Assembly (NCBI GenBank): GCA_902774295.1
Contig: CACYHP010000001.1
Coordinates: forward strand, 992,001 to 1,056,000
Origin: an uncultured Bacteroidia bacterium
Lineage (GTDB): Bacteria > Bacteroidota > Bacteroidia > Bacteroidales > F082
Length of the DNA: 64,000 nucleotides
Direction of reading: 5' to 3'
Shown here: in pieces, positions 18,674 to 27,208 of the stretch
Layout of the letters: every line of letters begins with the position of its first letter
How positions within the stretch are numbered: the first letter of the stretch is position 1
The notes under the pieces: model-generated
The model's database searches: none
The model's input: the letters and a program-made list of their open reading frames with translations, nothing else
What the model was told of the DNA's origin: nothing
Position numbers and translations under genes: made by a program

Positions 18674-19588
18674 ATGAAAAAAATCATCATCCCGATATTG
18701 TTCCTGATCTGCTTCTTGGCTCAAAATGTACGAGCCCAGGAGTTTAATCTCACGGTGACGGTCAATACAAAACAGGTGTCAGGTACCGACCAACGTCTGT
18801 ATGAATCCTTGCAGGAAGCAGTGACAAACTTCATGAATACCCGCATCTGGACCAACATCAAGTTTGAGGAGCAGGAACGTATTGAAGGTTCGATGGTTAT
18901 AGTGGTGAAAAACAGAGAGGGCAACGCCATTACCGGCGAGCTGAACATTGGTCTGCGTCGTCCTGTTTACAAATCAGGTTACAACACCCCAATTCTGAAT
19001 TATATCGATGCTGATTTTAACTTCAGCTACATCGAGTCGCAACCACTTGATTTCAATGAGAATTCATACATGTCGAACTTGACGTCGATGTTGGCGTTCT
19101 ACGCTTATTACAGCCTCGGATTGTATTTCGACACCTTCGGTCTTTATGGCGGCGATGAGATGTTTAGAGCTGCCGATCAGGTTGTGACGCAGGCACAAAG
19201 CTCACCTGAGACCGGCTGGAAGGCGTTCGACAGCTACAAAAACCGCTATTGGCTGCTCGAAAGCTTTACAAACCCGGCATATCGCCCGTTGCGCCAGTTT
19301 ATCTACGAATATCACAGACTCGGTCTCGACGTGATGGGTAGCGGTAAGGTCGATGACGGACGCGCCACGATGACAAAGTCGCTGGAATATCTGAAATCTG
19401 TTTACAACAGCAAACCGAATCTGTATTTCCTTCAGATCCTCAACGATACAAAACGCGACGAATGGAAGAATGTTTACTCTGTCGGACCGCAGCAGGAACG
19501 CACCAAAGCCGTTAATATCTTCCGCGATATCGACCCGACTCATGCCGAAGAGTATGAGAATCTGTTGAATGCCAAACCGAAATTTTAA
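18674..19588 (+). CDS. DUF4835 family protein (PorD-type, T9SS-associated)
   Basis: This 304-residue protein has a signal peptide (1-21, ending RAQ). The conserved start of the mature protein (EFNLTVTVNTKQVSGTDQ, LQEAVTNFMNTRIWT) and the central LAFYAYYSLGLYFDTF and GWKAFDSYKNRYWLLE identify the DUF4835 family, always found between coaBC and recN in genomes I can recall. Some annotation sources call this family PorD and link it to type IX secretion; I have not verified that. The abundance of T9SS-sorted proteins in this window is consistent with a working T9SS. It is 5 nt from both neighbours, so it is part of the operon. Confidence 0.8.
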   Translation: MKKIIIPILFLICFLAQNVRAQEFNLTVTVNTKQVSGTDQRLYESLQEAVTNFMNTRIWTNIKFEEQERIEGSMVIVVKNREGNAITGELNIGLRRPVYKSGYNTPILNYIDADFNFSYIESQPLDFNENSYMSNLTSMLAFYAYYSLGLYFDTFGLYGGDEMFRAADQVVTQAQSSPETGWKAFDSYKNRYWLLESFTNPAYRPLRQFIYEYHRLGLDVMGSGKVDDGRATMTKSLEYLKSVYNSKPNLYFLQILNDTKRDEWKNVYSVGPQQERTKAVNIFRDIDPTHAEEYENLLNAKPKF

Positions 19589-19593
19589 ATAAA

Positions 19594-21255
19594 ATGTTAA
19601 AGCACCTTTCCATCAGTAATTATGCTTTAATAGATTCATTATCAATATCTTTTGATGATGGATTTAGCGTGATTACAGGTGAGACAGGTGCAGGAAAATC
19701 AATACTTCTTGGCGCTTTAGGCTTTGTGCTCGGTGAACGTACCGATACAAGCATAATGCTCGATGAGACGAAAAAATGCTTGGTCGAAGCGACGTTTGTC
19801 ATTGACAACGAACGGTTTAAACCATTTTTTGATGAAAACGACCTCGACCTTGAGGAGGAGCTGATTCTGAGACGTGAGCTGTCGCCGACAAAGAAATCGA
19901 GAGCTTTTATTAACGACACTCCTGTGACAGCCCAGCAGCTGAAAGAGCTTGGAAGTCAATTGGTTGACATACATTCACAGCACGATTCACTGCTGCTTAC
20001 TAATGCTGATTTCCAGCTTGAGATAATAGACAATGCCGCTGATAACAATGCACTGCTCACCGAATATCAATCTGTTTTTCACAAATTCGTTACATTACGC
20101 AATGAGCTGAAATCTCTTCGCGAGATGGCTCAGAAAAATGTGGCTGAAAACGACTTCCTGTCTTTCCAACTTGATGAATTGGTGAAAGCCGACTTGCAAG
20201 ACGGCGAATATGAAGAGGTCGGTCAGCGATTGGAACTGCTGGAAAATGCTGAGGAAGTGAAAACTTTATTGGCGCAGTCGCTGAGCACTTTGAGTGAGTC
20301 AGAATATTCAATTTTGAATCAACTAAATGATTTGAAATCAAATGTTGATCATTTGAAGAAATACATCCCTCAGGCTGAGCAGTATCTTGAGAGAATAGAC
20401 TCAACAAAAATCGAGCTTAAAGACATAGCGCACGACCTTGATAATTTGCAAGACAGCACTCAATTTGATGCCGATTCATTAAATGAGATTCAAGAACGAT
20501 TCGACTTGATTCAGCGCTTGATGATGAAACATCATGTGAGCGATTATGCCGAATTGCTTGCAATTAGAGAAGATTTGCAGAAGAAAGTAGGTGCTTTCGC
20601 AAATATCGATGAGGAGATTGCAAAGAAAGAGCAGGAAGTCAAATCTTGTGAAAAAGAACTGACGAAACTTGCTGATAATCTTTCTGCAAAGCGCAAAAAA
20701 GTCAAAGTTTCATTTGAGAAATCAGTCACTGAGATTATTAGACAGCTGAAGATGCCGCACGGAGTTTTCGAAATAGAGATTTCTGAAAGCCCTGATTTCA
20801 GTATTAGCGGCAAAGATAAGGTCCGCTTCATGTTCTCGGCAAACAAAGGCATCGCTCCTGACGATATGAGCCGCGTGGCTTCAGGTGGTGAGCTTTCCCG
20901 CTTGATGCTCGCCATCAAGGCTGTGGCAGCGGAAAGCAGCTATATCCCGACTTTGATTTTCGATGAAATCGACACTGGCGTTTCAGGCGAGGTGGCGTCT
21001 AAACTCGGTGACATCATGCAACAGATGGGGGAGAGCCTCCAGATTGTCTCGATAACACACTTGCCTCAAATCGCGTCAAAAGCCCAAAACCATTTCTTCG
21101 TCTATAAAGACGAGAACGCACAAAAAACACGCTCATGCATCAGACAACTGTCTCACAATGAGCGCGTTACGGAAATAGCTAAAATGCTTTCCAACGATAA
21201 AATAACCCCGGAAGCTATAAAAGCCGCCGAGGTTATTTTAGACGCCAGTCACTAG
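19594..21255 (+). CDS. recN: DNA repair protein RecN
   Basis: RecN is an SMC-like ATPase acting at DNA double-strand breaks. The 553-residue protein has Walker A GETGAGKSILLGAL near residue 28, long coiled-coil arms over about 150-370, the ABC signature SGGELSRLMLAIK near 430, and Walker B TLIFDEIDTGVSGEV near 452. The order and spacing fit RecN. It ends the bamD-to-recN block. The convergent M16 gene on the other strand follows after a 45-nt gap that holds a heptamer repeat. Confidence 0.96.
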   Translation: MLKHLSISNYALIDSLSISFDDGFSVITGETGAGKSILLGALGFVLGERTDTSIMLDETKKCLVEATFVIDNERFKPFFDENDLDLEEELILRRELSPTKKSRAFINDTPVTAQQLKELGSQLVDIHSQHDSLLLTNADFQLEIIDNAADNNALLTEYQSVFHKFVTLRNELKSLREMAQKNVAENDFLSFQLDELVKADLQDGEYEEVGQRLELLENAEEVKTLLAQSLSTLSESEYSILNQLNDLKSNVDHLKKYIPQAEQYLERIDSTKIELKDIAHDLDNLQDSTQFDADSLNEIQERFDLIQRLMMKHHVSDYAELLAIREDLQKKVGAFANIDEEIAKKEQEVKSCEKELTKLADNLSAKRKKVKVSFEKSVTEIIRQLKMPHGVFEIEISESPDFSISGKDKVRFMFSANKGIAPDDMSRVASGGELSRLMLAIKAVAAESSYIPTLIFDEIDTGVSGEVASKLGDIMQQMGESLQIVSITHLPQIASKAQNHFFVYKDENAQKTRSCIRQLSHNERVTEIAKMLSNDKITPEAIKAAEVILDASH

Positions 21256-21301
21256 TCTTTAGTGGCCAACATTACAGTCTAAAGACTAAAGACTAAAGAC
21301 T
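21254..21301. repeat. inverted repeat and GACTAAA heptamer array between convergent genes
   Basis: AGTCTTTAGT (21254-21263) pairs perfectly with ACTAAAGACT (21292-21301). The right arm belongs to a heptamer array: GTCTAAA, GACTAAA, GACTAAA, then GACTTAT (21277-21304). It sits between the recN and M16 stop codons, and the resulting hairpin could act as a bidirectional terminator. It is one of several 7-nt-periodic arrays in the window. Confidence 0.6.
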
Positions 21302-24156
21302 TATCTAAAGATTTCCTTGTATTTCAACTCCTTGATAGTCCCGTACTTTTCAAGTGCCTTCACGTCGAACTGTTTCTTGTTTCCTGACATCATGATGACA
21401 ATCGGGCGGTCGGCGATGAATTTCTTGTAGAAATCGTAAACGTCTTTGTACTCGGTCTTCTTGATGATGTTGGTGTATCCCATACGCGGGTCGTGGTCGT
21501 AACCCTCTTCAAGCCAGGTGCTCACCTGTGCAGGAAGACTTCTGAAACCTACGTAATCGGATGCGCGTGACATGATTAAAGCGTCTTTCGAGGCGTTGAA
21601 CTTCTCAAGTCGTTCAGGCATATCGGTGACGAGACCGCGCAAAACGTCGATACCCTCGTTGGTCTTGTCGGACTGTGTTCCGAGATAGGTGTATAAGAAG
21701 CCTGGCTTTCTGTTGAGATGGTCGCTCGTGAAATAACCGTATGCTGTGTATCCTAACGAACGGAATTCTCTAACCTCTTGGAAAACAATTGAGTACATGT
21801 CGGTGCCGAAATATTTGTTGAACACCATAGCGACAGCTTTTTCCTCCTTGTTTAATAACTCGCTCGGAACATGCATGTAGATGTTGCTCTGACGGAACTT
21901 CTTGTTATGTGCGATAAACACCTGGTTGTCGGTGTATGTCTTCTCTGTCTTGAAGCTCTTTTCAGATTTGACGACATCGTCCTTTACAAGGTTATGTTTC
22001 TTTAATGCATTGATAACTTTCTGATTGTCAATGTTTCCGATGAATAACACTTCTCCGTTGTAGTTGAGGGCGTTGTCGACCTCACTCAACAGTTCTGCAC
22101 CGCTGCGTTTCTTCCATTGTTTGAGAGGCGTCTCGGCGAGATAATATGATTTCTCGCCATAGAGAGTGTATTGGCGCACTGCTTCTGCCCATTCTGAAGC
22201 GTCTTCTTTCACTGTCTTGTCATTCATTGCCTCATTCTCGTAGATGATGCCAATCTTCTTCTCATCGTTGGCAGGTTTGTAAATTTTTTCTTCGCAAAGA
22301 GCGAGAATCTGGTCTAAATCCTTCTCGAAACCTTCTATAACGACGTTTGTGTTGCTTTGGCTTGCGCTGATATATATCATGGCTCCAAGTTTCTGAAGCT
22401 CAAGGCTTAACTCCTCGAAACTCTTATTTTCGGTGCCCTGCATCTCAAAATAGCTGATTGCGCGGTTGAGGTCAGGATCGTCGATGGTGCCGTAATTGTG
22501 GGTGATGGTTAGATTGAAGATGTCGTTATATGGATTCTTTGTGGAAATCATTGTAAAACAATCGTTTATCTTGTTGATTGTGACGTCTTTTTTGAAATCA
22601 ACAACCTGAGGTTTCACTTCTGGAACTTCTTGAGCCTCAATCATCATAGCGAAATCTGACTTGGCATCGGTGTTCTTGGCCTCGATAGCTTTCCAGTTAG
22701 GCTTGTCAACCTTGTCTTTTGGAGCTGAACCCATCTTCGAACGGATGTCGAGATAGTCGTCGCCGAAATATTTGTTAGCGATAGCGATGATTTCTTCTTT
22801 TGTGATGCTCTTAATGCGTTCAGTTTCAGCGAGATACTCGTCGTAGGTCATTCCGCGCTGCTCAAGTTCGAGGAAGAGATTTGCCAAACGTCTGAGGCTT
22901 TCAACTTCCAGTTCGCGTTCTTTCAGCATATTGACGCGGATAGCTTCGAAGAGGTCGTCGCTAAACTCGCCATTTTTGAGTTTGTCGAGGCTTGCGAAAA
23001 CGAATGCCTCGGCTTTCTCGTGTGACTGTCCGATGAGTTTCGGGACGTAGAGGATGACGTTGGCGCCGTGGTCTTCGAGTGAGATCGGCATGAGCATGGC
23101 CATCATGATGTTGCCATCAAGCATGTCTTTGTCCATGATACCTGTTTCGCCATTGCTGAAGATGCTGCAGGCGATGCTCAGCGGCAGGTAATCAGGGTCG
23201 GATATCTTAACACCTTTCCATGCGAGAGCACCGATTTTAATAGGTGTCATCCTCACTTCTCTCAGTGTCTGGCCTTTAAACTCAGGCAAGGTGAACTCGG
23301 GCTGGGCAGGGATTTCGCCGCTGCGCCAAGTGCCGAATTTCTCAGCCACCATAGGCTCAATCTCCTCAATGTTGAAGTCACCGACGAGGATGAGAGTCAT
23401 GTTGTTGGCAACGTAATATGTGTTGAAAAATTCGCGCATCTTTGAGGTCTGCGGGTTCTTCAGGTGCTCTGTCAAACCGATGATTGGACGGCCGTAAGGA
23501 TGCTCACCGCAGATTTCTTTGAACATGTATTCCTGAAAGGCGTTGATAGGTCCGTCACCGTACATGTTCTTCTCCTCATAAACGGTCTCAAGCTCGCTCT
23601 GGAAGAGACGGAACACAGGGTAGCGGAAACGCTCGGCGTAGACGTCCATCCACTTGCCAATCTGGTTGGCAGGGAAGAAGTTGTAATATATCGTCTGGTC
23701 GTATGATGTGCCAGCATTCAGACCCTCACCGCCCATCTTGGTGAGGATCACATCGACCTCATTTGGGATGGCATAGTCTGTCGATGCAATCGACAACTCG
23801 TTGATTTTCTTCTGGATAGCAGCACGCTCATTGAGGTCTGTCGTCTCATGCAGCTTGTCGTACATGATGTCGATGCTGTCGAGATACACCTTTTCAGCCT
23901 CCCAGTTGATGGTTCCAATCTTATCGGTGCCCTTGAACATGATATGCTCGAAATAGTGAGCCATACCTGTGGCATCAAGAGGGTCGTTCTTACTTCCGGC
24001 ATGCACATAAACAGCGCCGTAAGCTTTTGGTGAGCTGTGGTCCTCGCACATCACCACTTTCAATCCGTTGTCAAGCTTCGTGGTCTTGACCTTCACCTGA
24101 GCTCTCATCACATTGACGCTCAGTATGATAACTAATGCTAAGAATAATTTTTTCAT
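21301..24156 (-). CDS. M16 family zinc metallopeptidase (two-module)
   Basis: This 951-residue protein has a signal peptide (1-19, ending MRA). The inverted zinc motif HYFEH is at residues 67-71, with the distal glutamate probably in LETVYEEKNMYGDG near 190. The first catalytic-like half is followed by an inactive second half from about residue 520 (lacking HxxEH), as in pitrilysin-type peptidases with two paired modules. It is probably periplasmic and degrades peptides or signal sequences. It lies downstream of the GntR gene, separated by a heptamer-repeat spacer. Confidence 0.9.
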   Translation of the reverse strand: MKKLFLALVIILSVNVMRAQVKVKTTKLDNGLKVVMCEDHSSPKAYGAVYVHAGSKNDPLDATGMAHYFEHIMFKGTDKIGTINWEAEKVYLDSIDIMYDKLHETTDLNERAAIQKKINELSIASTDYAIPNEVDVILTKMGGEGLNAGTSYDQTIYYNFFPANQIGKWMDVYAERFRYPVFRLFQSELETVYEEKNMYGDGPINAFQEYMFKEICGEHPYGRPIIGLTEHLKNPQTSKMREFFNTYYVANNMTLILVGDFNIEEIEPMVAEKFGTWRSGEIPAQPEFTLPEFKGQTLREVRMTPIKIGALAWKGVKISDPDYLPLSIACSIFSNGETGIMDKDMLDGNIMMAMLMPISLEDHGANVILYVPKLIGQSHEKAEAFVFASLDKLKNGEFSDDLFEAIRVNMLKERELEVESLRRLANLFLELEQRGMTYDEYLAETERIKSITKEEIIAIANKYFGDDYLDIRSKMGSAPKDKVDKPNWKAIEAKNTDAKSDFAMMIEAQEVPEVKPQVVDFKKDVTINKINDCFTMISTKNPYNDIFNLTITHNYGTIDDPDLNRAISYFEMQGTENKSFEELSLELQKLGAMIYISASQSNTNVVIEGFEKDLDQILALCEEKIYKPANDEKKIGIIYENEAMNDKTVKEDASEWAEAVRQYTLYGEKSYYLAETPLKQWKKRSGAELLSEVDNALNYNGEVLFIGNIDNQKVINALKKHNLVKDDVVKSEKSFKTEKTYTDNQVFIAHNKKFRQSNIYMHVPSELLNKEEKAVAMVFNKYFGTDMYSIVFQEVREFRSLGYTAYGYFTSDHLNRKPGFLYTYLGTQSDKTNEGIDVLRGLVTDMPERLEKFNASKDALIMSRASDYVGFRSLPAQVSTWLEEGYDHDPRMGYTNIIKKTEYKDVYDFYKKFIADRPIVIMMSGNKKQFDVKALEKYGTIKELKYKEIFR

Positions 24157-24159
24157 CTA

Positions 24160-24228
24160 TTAAACTTTTTAAACTTATAAACTTTTAAACTTTTAAACTA
24201 CTCTAAACTTTAAACTCTAAACTCTACA
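24160..24228. repeat. degenerate TAAACTT/TAAACTC heptamer array
   Basis: About 68 bp built from words such as TTAAACTT, TAAACTT and TAAACTC with a period close to 7 nt. It fills the gap between the GntR gene and the M16 gene. No promoter motif of the TAnnTTTG type is seen in it. It belongs to the same class as the arrays at 21277, 31790, 32569, 38482, 39319, 42674 and 61911. Confidence 0.6.
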
Positions 24229-24564
24229 CTATATTATATCTTCCATTGTTAATCCATACAATTCCATCTTCTTCAGGAATTCAGGTACTTCGTTTTCAAG
24301 AAAATCCTTTTTCTGTTCCAAAAGAATCTTCTCCTTCGCGTCCTCGCAAACGTAGAATCCTATTCCGCGTTTGGTCGCGATAATCTCTTTCATCTGCAGT
24401 CGTTCGAAGGCGCGCATCACCGTGTTGGGATTCACTCCCAGCTCGACGCCGAGCTCACGCACCGACATCACACGGTCGCCGCTGCGGAACTCATTGCTCA
24501 GTATGCGCTCGCATACATGGTCGTAAATCTGCAGATATATTGGTTTATGTCCGTTGAAATCCAT
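24229..24564 (-). CDS. GntR-family (YtrA-type) transcriptional repressor
   Basis: The 111-residue protein is a short GntR regulator: a winged helix-turn-helix over about 8-75 (PIYLQIYDHVCERILSNEF, SVRELGVELGVNPNTVMRAF, GIGFYV) followed by only a short helical tail. This is the YtrA subfamily, whose members regulate adjacent ABC transporter genes and dimerise through the tail. It is the third gene after an ABC ATPase and a membrane protein, with a 2-nt gap. A near-ideal palindrome overlapping the start of the operon (26279-26298) is a plausible operator, making the operon autoregulated. The ligand is unknown. Confidence 0.88.
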   Translation of the reverse strand: MDFNGHKPIYLQIYDHVCERILSNEFRSGDRVMSVRELGVELGVNPNTVMRAFERLQMKEIIATKRGIGFYVCEDAKEKILLEQKKDFLENEVPEFLKKMELYGLTMEDII

Positions 24565-24566
24565 AA

Positions 24567-25427
24567 TTAATATTTTTGAGTTTTGATTTTACGATAAATG
24601 CCCCAAAGCAGCACCGCCGAAACGACGATTTCAGTATACATAGCCACATTCATCATGATGCGAATCAGACGTATGATGAATTCTGAGACATTATCTTCAT
24701 TTATCTGTTCGAAATAATTGGCGAAAGCCTCGTTGTTCGCGACATAGTTGATGAAGATAATCATGAAGATGATGAATAAAAGTATCAGGATGCCAATCAT
24801 CTTGCCGGTTTTGCGTTTCTTGAAAATCATGTTTCCAAACATGAATATTGATGAAAGCATCAATGTGCCAAGAATGCTTAAAACTCTCATGAATGCCGGA
24901 GATAAGTTGCTGATGATTAACGGCAAAGCGTCATCTACCATCACCTTTGTACCGTGCTGCTCAAAGCTATATTCGATTTGCGAGAATTTATCGAAATACA
25001 TCGACAATGCGAAACCGTCGTATGGTCCGTTGATGAGGGCAAGGATGCTGTCGATGGCGAGTGCACCTGCTATATATACAATAGGTGTGACGATGACGCA
25101 GAAGATCACCATGCTGAGGAACTTCTCAAGCGTTGAGGCTGGCAACATGGCGTAGCCTATGCCTTTGCGCGAGTCGTTACAGGTTTTGTAAAGTATGGCT
25201 GGCGCTATGATTATAGCGATTTTTAAGAGAAAGTCTATGTTGTTGATTCTCGCCATCGCATCATAAATATGAACTGTTCCATCTGTAGGCATGAGGGCTG
25301 TAAACAGATATATGACTACCGGAATAGCCCATAAGATTGCCAAAGATAAAATGAAATTCGGGAAGAAATTCAATCCGTCGTGTTTGAGGATTTTGCCGAA
25401 ACGTTGGATATTAAATGTGTTGTTCAT
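24567..25427 (-). CDS. six-helix ABC transporter membrane subunit
   Basis: The 286-residue protein has about six hydrophobic segments (FILSLAILWAIPVVIYLF, FLLKIAIIIAPAILY, FLSMVIFCVIVTPIVYIA, VLSILGTLMLSSIFMFG, IGILILLFIIFMIIFINYV, IVVSAVLLWGIY). I do not recognise a specific family, but its start overlaps the ABC ATPase stop by 4 nt (ATGA) and a GntR regulator follows. It is therefore probably the membrane partner of that ATPase, of the ABC-2 type. The substrate is unknown; lipid, peptide or antibiotic export are all possible. Confidence 0.75.
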   Translation of the reverse strand: MNNTFNIQRFGKILKHDGLNFFPNFILSLAILWAIPVVIYLFTALMPTDGTVHIYDAMARINNIDFLLKIAIIIAPAILYKTCNDSRKGIGYAMLPASTLEKFLSMVIFCVIVTPIVYIAGALAIDSILALINGPYDGFALSMYFDKFSQIEYSFEQHGTKVMVDDALPLIISNLSPAFMRVLSILGTLMLSSIFMFGNMIFKKRKTGKMIGILILLFIIFMIIFINYVANNEAFANYFEQINEDNVSEFIIRLIRIMMNVAMYTEIVVSAVLLWGIYRKIKTQKY

Positions 25428-26248
25428 TTCATTAAGTTTTTGATGGTTTCTTTATTCTTCATTACCGCATTGAACAGCGCCTCGATGTTGACGTTGCTCT
25501 CCAAGTGTTCAGTGTTTGGCATCACGTTGATGTAGCCGCCCGGCAGCATCTCGGTGTAGTAGGCGTTCTGCAGTCTCTCCGGACCGTATTCAAAGTAAAT
25601 CTTGTCGGTGATCTCAGCGAAGCTGGCGTTCATCAAAACATCGTCGCGGTCCAAAATCACGATAGGGTCGATGAGGTTCTCCACATCTTTCACCTGATGG
25701 GTCGAGATGATGACGGTGGTCTCGTCGCTGCAATACTGCGAAATAACCTTGCGGAACAAAGCTTTCGAAGGGATGTCGAGGCCGTTGGTAGGCTCATCCA
25801 AGAAGAGATAGTCGGTTTGCAATGACATTGCACATGCCAGCAATGCTTTCTTCTTCTGACCGTGCGAGAGCTCGTTGAATTTCTTTGTGAGGTCAACTTC
25901 AAGCTCTTTCATGAGCTGGTTGAAGAGCGCGAAGTCGTAGCGAGGGTAGAACACTCCGATTTTCTGCACGAACTTCTCAGGAGTGGTGTCCTCAGTAATC
26001 ACTTCCTCAGGAAGGAAGTATACGTTTTGCAGGAACTGCGGCTCCCTCATTGAAGGGGTGAGGCCGTCAACTGTCACGCTGCCGTGCACTGGCTTCTGCA
26101 GACCGCATATTAATTTTAATAAGGTGGTCTTACCGACGCCGTTTTCGCCCAAAAGTCCGTAGATGTTGCCCTTCTTGAACTCCAGGCTGATGTTTTTGAA
26201 GACTTGCGAATTTTTGTAAGCGAAGTCTAAATTGCTGATTTTGATCAT
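25424..26248 (-). CDS. ABC transporter ATP-binding protein
   Basis: This 274-residue nucleotide-binding subunit has Walker A LLGENGVGKTTLL (about 32-44), the Q-loop region NVYFLPEE, a signature in LSHGQKKKALLA (a variant of LSGGQ), Walker B DYLFLDEPTNGLD and the H-loop in VIISTHQVKDV. The long segment after the H-loop (YFEYGPERLQNAYY) is typical of export-type ABC-2 ATPases. It is the first gene of the operon ATPase, membrane protein, GntR. Its promoter region contains a strong -33/-7 promoter and a palindrome. Confidence 0.93.
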   Translation of the reverse strand: MIKISNLDFAYKNSQVFKNISLEFKKGNIYGLLGENGVGKTTLLKLICGLQKPVHGSVTVDGLTPSMREPQFLQNVYFLPEEVITEDTTPEKFVQKIGVFYPRYDFALFNQLMKELEVDLTKKFNELSHGQKKKALLACAMSLQTDYLFLDEPTNGLDIPSKALFRKVISQYCSDETTVIISTHQVKDVENLIDPIVILDRDDVLMNASFAEITDKIYFEYGPERLQNAYYTEMLPGGYINVMPNTEHLESNVNIEALFNAVMKNKETIKNLMK

Positions 26249-26278
26249 GTTATAAATATTTTATTGTTATTTCATCTC

Positions 26279-26298
26279 TGTATTAGTCATCTAATACA
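26279..26298. promoter_or_regulatory. candidate GntR operator palindrome
   Basis: TGTATTAG and CTAATACA form a perfect 8-bp inverted repeat with a 4-nt spacer (TCAT), located immediately downstream of the -7 element of the ABC/GntR operon, so it would cover the transcription start. A bound GntR dimer at this position would block initiation. The assignment to the operon's own GntR protein is inference. Confidence 0.65.
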
Positions 26299-26301
26299 CT
26301 G

Positions 26302-26331
26302 CAAAAATACAACAAATTTTTTACATGTCAA
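26302..26331 (-). promoter_or_regulatory. promoter of the ABC/GntR operon
   Basis: On the minus strand the -7 element TATTTTTG (26309 to 26302) is preceded, after exactly 19 nt, by TTG of CTTGAC (26331-26329). This matches the Bacteroidetes primary-sigma consensus TTTG-N19-TAnnTTTG well. It is one of the two best-formed housekeeping promoters in the window. Confidence 0.7.
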
Positions 26332-26350
26332 GAAAAAAAATGAAAAAAAA

Positions 26351-26516
26351 TTTTGTCATTTCGACTGAAGCGTAATAAAATGGAGCGAAATGGAGAAATC
26401 CTTATTTAACGGAATCATTTTATTGTTTACGTTAAACAAGGATTTATTCGCCTGTGGCGAATGCTTTCGCTTCGCTCAGGTCTCGACTTCACTTCGTTAC
26501 GCTCGAAATGACAAAA
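26351..26516. repeat. inverted-repeat element, long form (copy A)
   Basis: The outer arms are TTTTGTCATTTCGA (26351-26364) and TCGAAATGACAAAA (26503-26516), 14 bp and perfect. Inner arms CCTTATTTAACG / CGTTAAACAAGG pair with one mismatch. A local hairpin ATTCGCC-TGT-GGCGAAT is embedded in the right half. Related copies lie at 46297-46397 and 50036-50173. Here it lies between the end of the 26519 gene and the ABC/GntR promoter. No transposase is linked, so it is a non-autonomous, REP- or MITE-like element. Confidence 0.8.
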
Positions 26517-26518
26517 AA

Positions 26519-27208
26519 TTACTTTTTAATGCTGAGAATCACTCCGAGTGCCACTCCGAGTGCTGCAGCAAACAGCACCTGCAGTGTTCCTGGCAGTAAG
26601 AATGTTATGGTGTGTGCCGGATACCAGAACAGCGGGATGGTCTTCTTGAAAACGAAACCATATTGGATGTTCCAGTTGATTTTCTCAGCCATCGTCTGCT
26701 GAATGTTGAGCGGACTGCTGAAAAATCCAGCCAACGAGCCGCCTGTCTCAGCGATGTGGATATCAGTGATTTTATGGAATGTCATAAAGACTGGTGCGAA
26801 CAAGGTGTTCATCAGCACGCTGACGCAGAGTGCCACGAAGAACTTGCCCCAGCTGAGGCTGCCCGCGAACCACATCGCCGCCTTTCCGTTGAGATGGAAG
26901 CCACCGTCAAGCAAGGCCACTGTTCCTGTCTTGAAGATGGTCATGGCGGAGGCGATGACGACACCAAGGACGCCCCAAACGAGCATCTTCGGCAGCAATC
27001 CGAAGCCGTTTTTCATGTAAACGCCTTCTTTTATTCTCAAAGAAAGCATCTCACCGAAGGTGCCGAGGATGGCAAACTTGAAGAAGCTCATCAGCAAGCC
27101 GTGATGCTTCGTCGCACTGATAAACCAGTCCCAGGCTCCCGGGATAAAAGCGAAGCCGCAGATGACCGCGGCTATCGCTATGATTGTGATATAATCTGAC
27201 TTTTTCAT
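26519..27208 (-). CDS. membrane protein of unknown function
   Basis: The 229-residue protein has several hydrophobic segments (ITIIAIAAVICGFAFIPG, MLVWGVLGVVIASAMTIF, FFVALCVSVLMNTLFAPVF, TITFLLPGTLQVLFAAALGVALGVILSI). The C-terminal WYPAHTITFLLPGTLQVLFAAALG is faintly reminiscent of Mpv17-type membrane proteins, but I would not assign it. Its start overlaps the stop of the acetate-CoA ligase gene (TAATG), indicating coupled translation. The gene ends 3 bp from repeat element A. Confidence 0.6.
   Translation of the reverse strand: MKKSDYITIIAIAAVICGFAFIPGAWDWFISATKHHGLLMSFFKFAILGTFGEMLSLRIKEGVYMKNGFGLLPKMLVWGVLGVVIASAMTIFKTGTVALLDGGFHLNGKAAMWFAGSLSWGKFFVALCVSVLMNTLFAPVFMTFHKITDIHIAETGGSLAGFFSSPLNIQQTMAEKINWNIQYGFVFKKTIPLFWYPAHTITFLLPGTLQVLFAAALGVALGVILSIKK

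Noticed and set aside
26390..26599. Possible small protein MEKSLFN... across repeat element A
   Set aside because: Its coding potential comes from the repeat (ending STSLRYARNDK, a typical spurious translation of such elements) and it runs into the 3' end of a real minus-strand gene.
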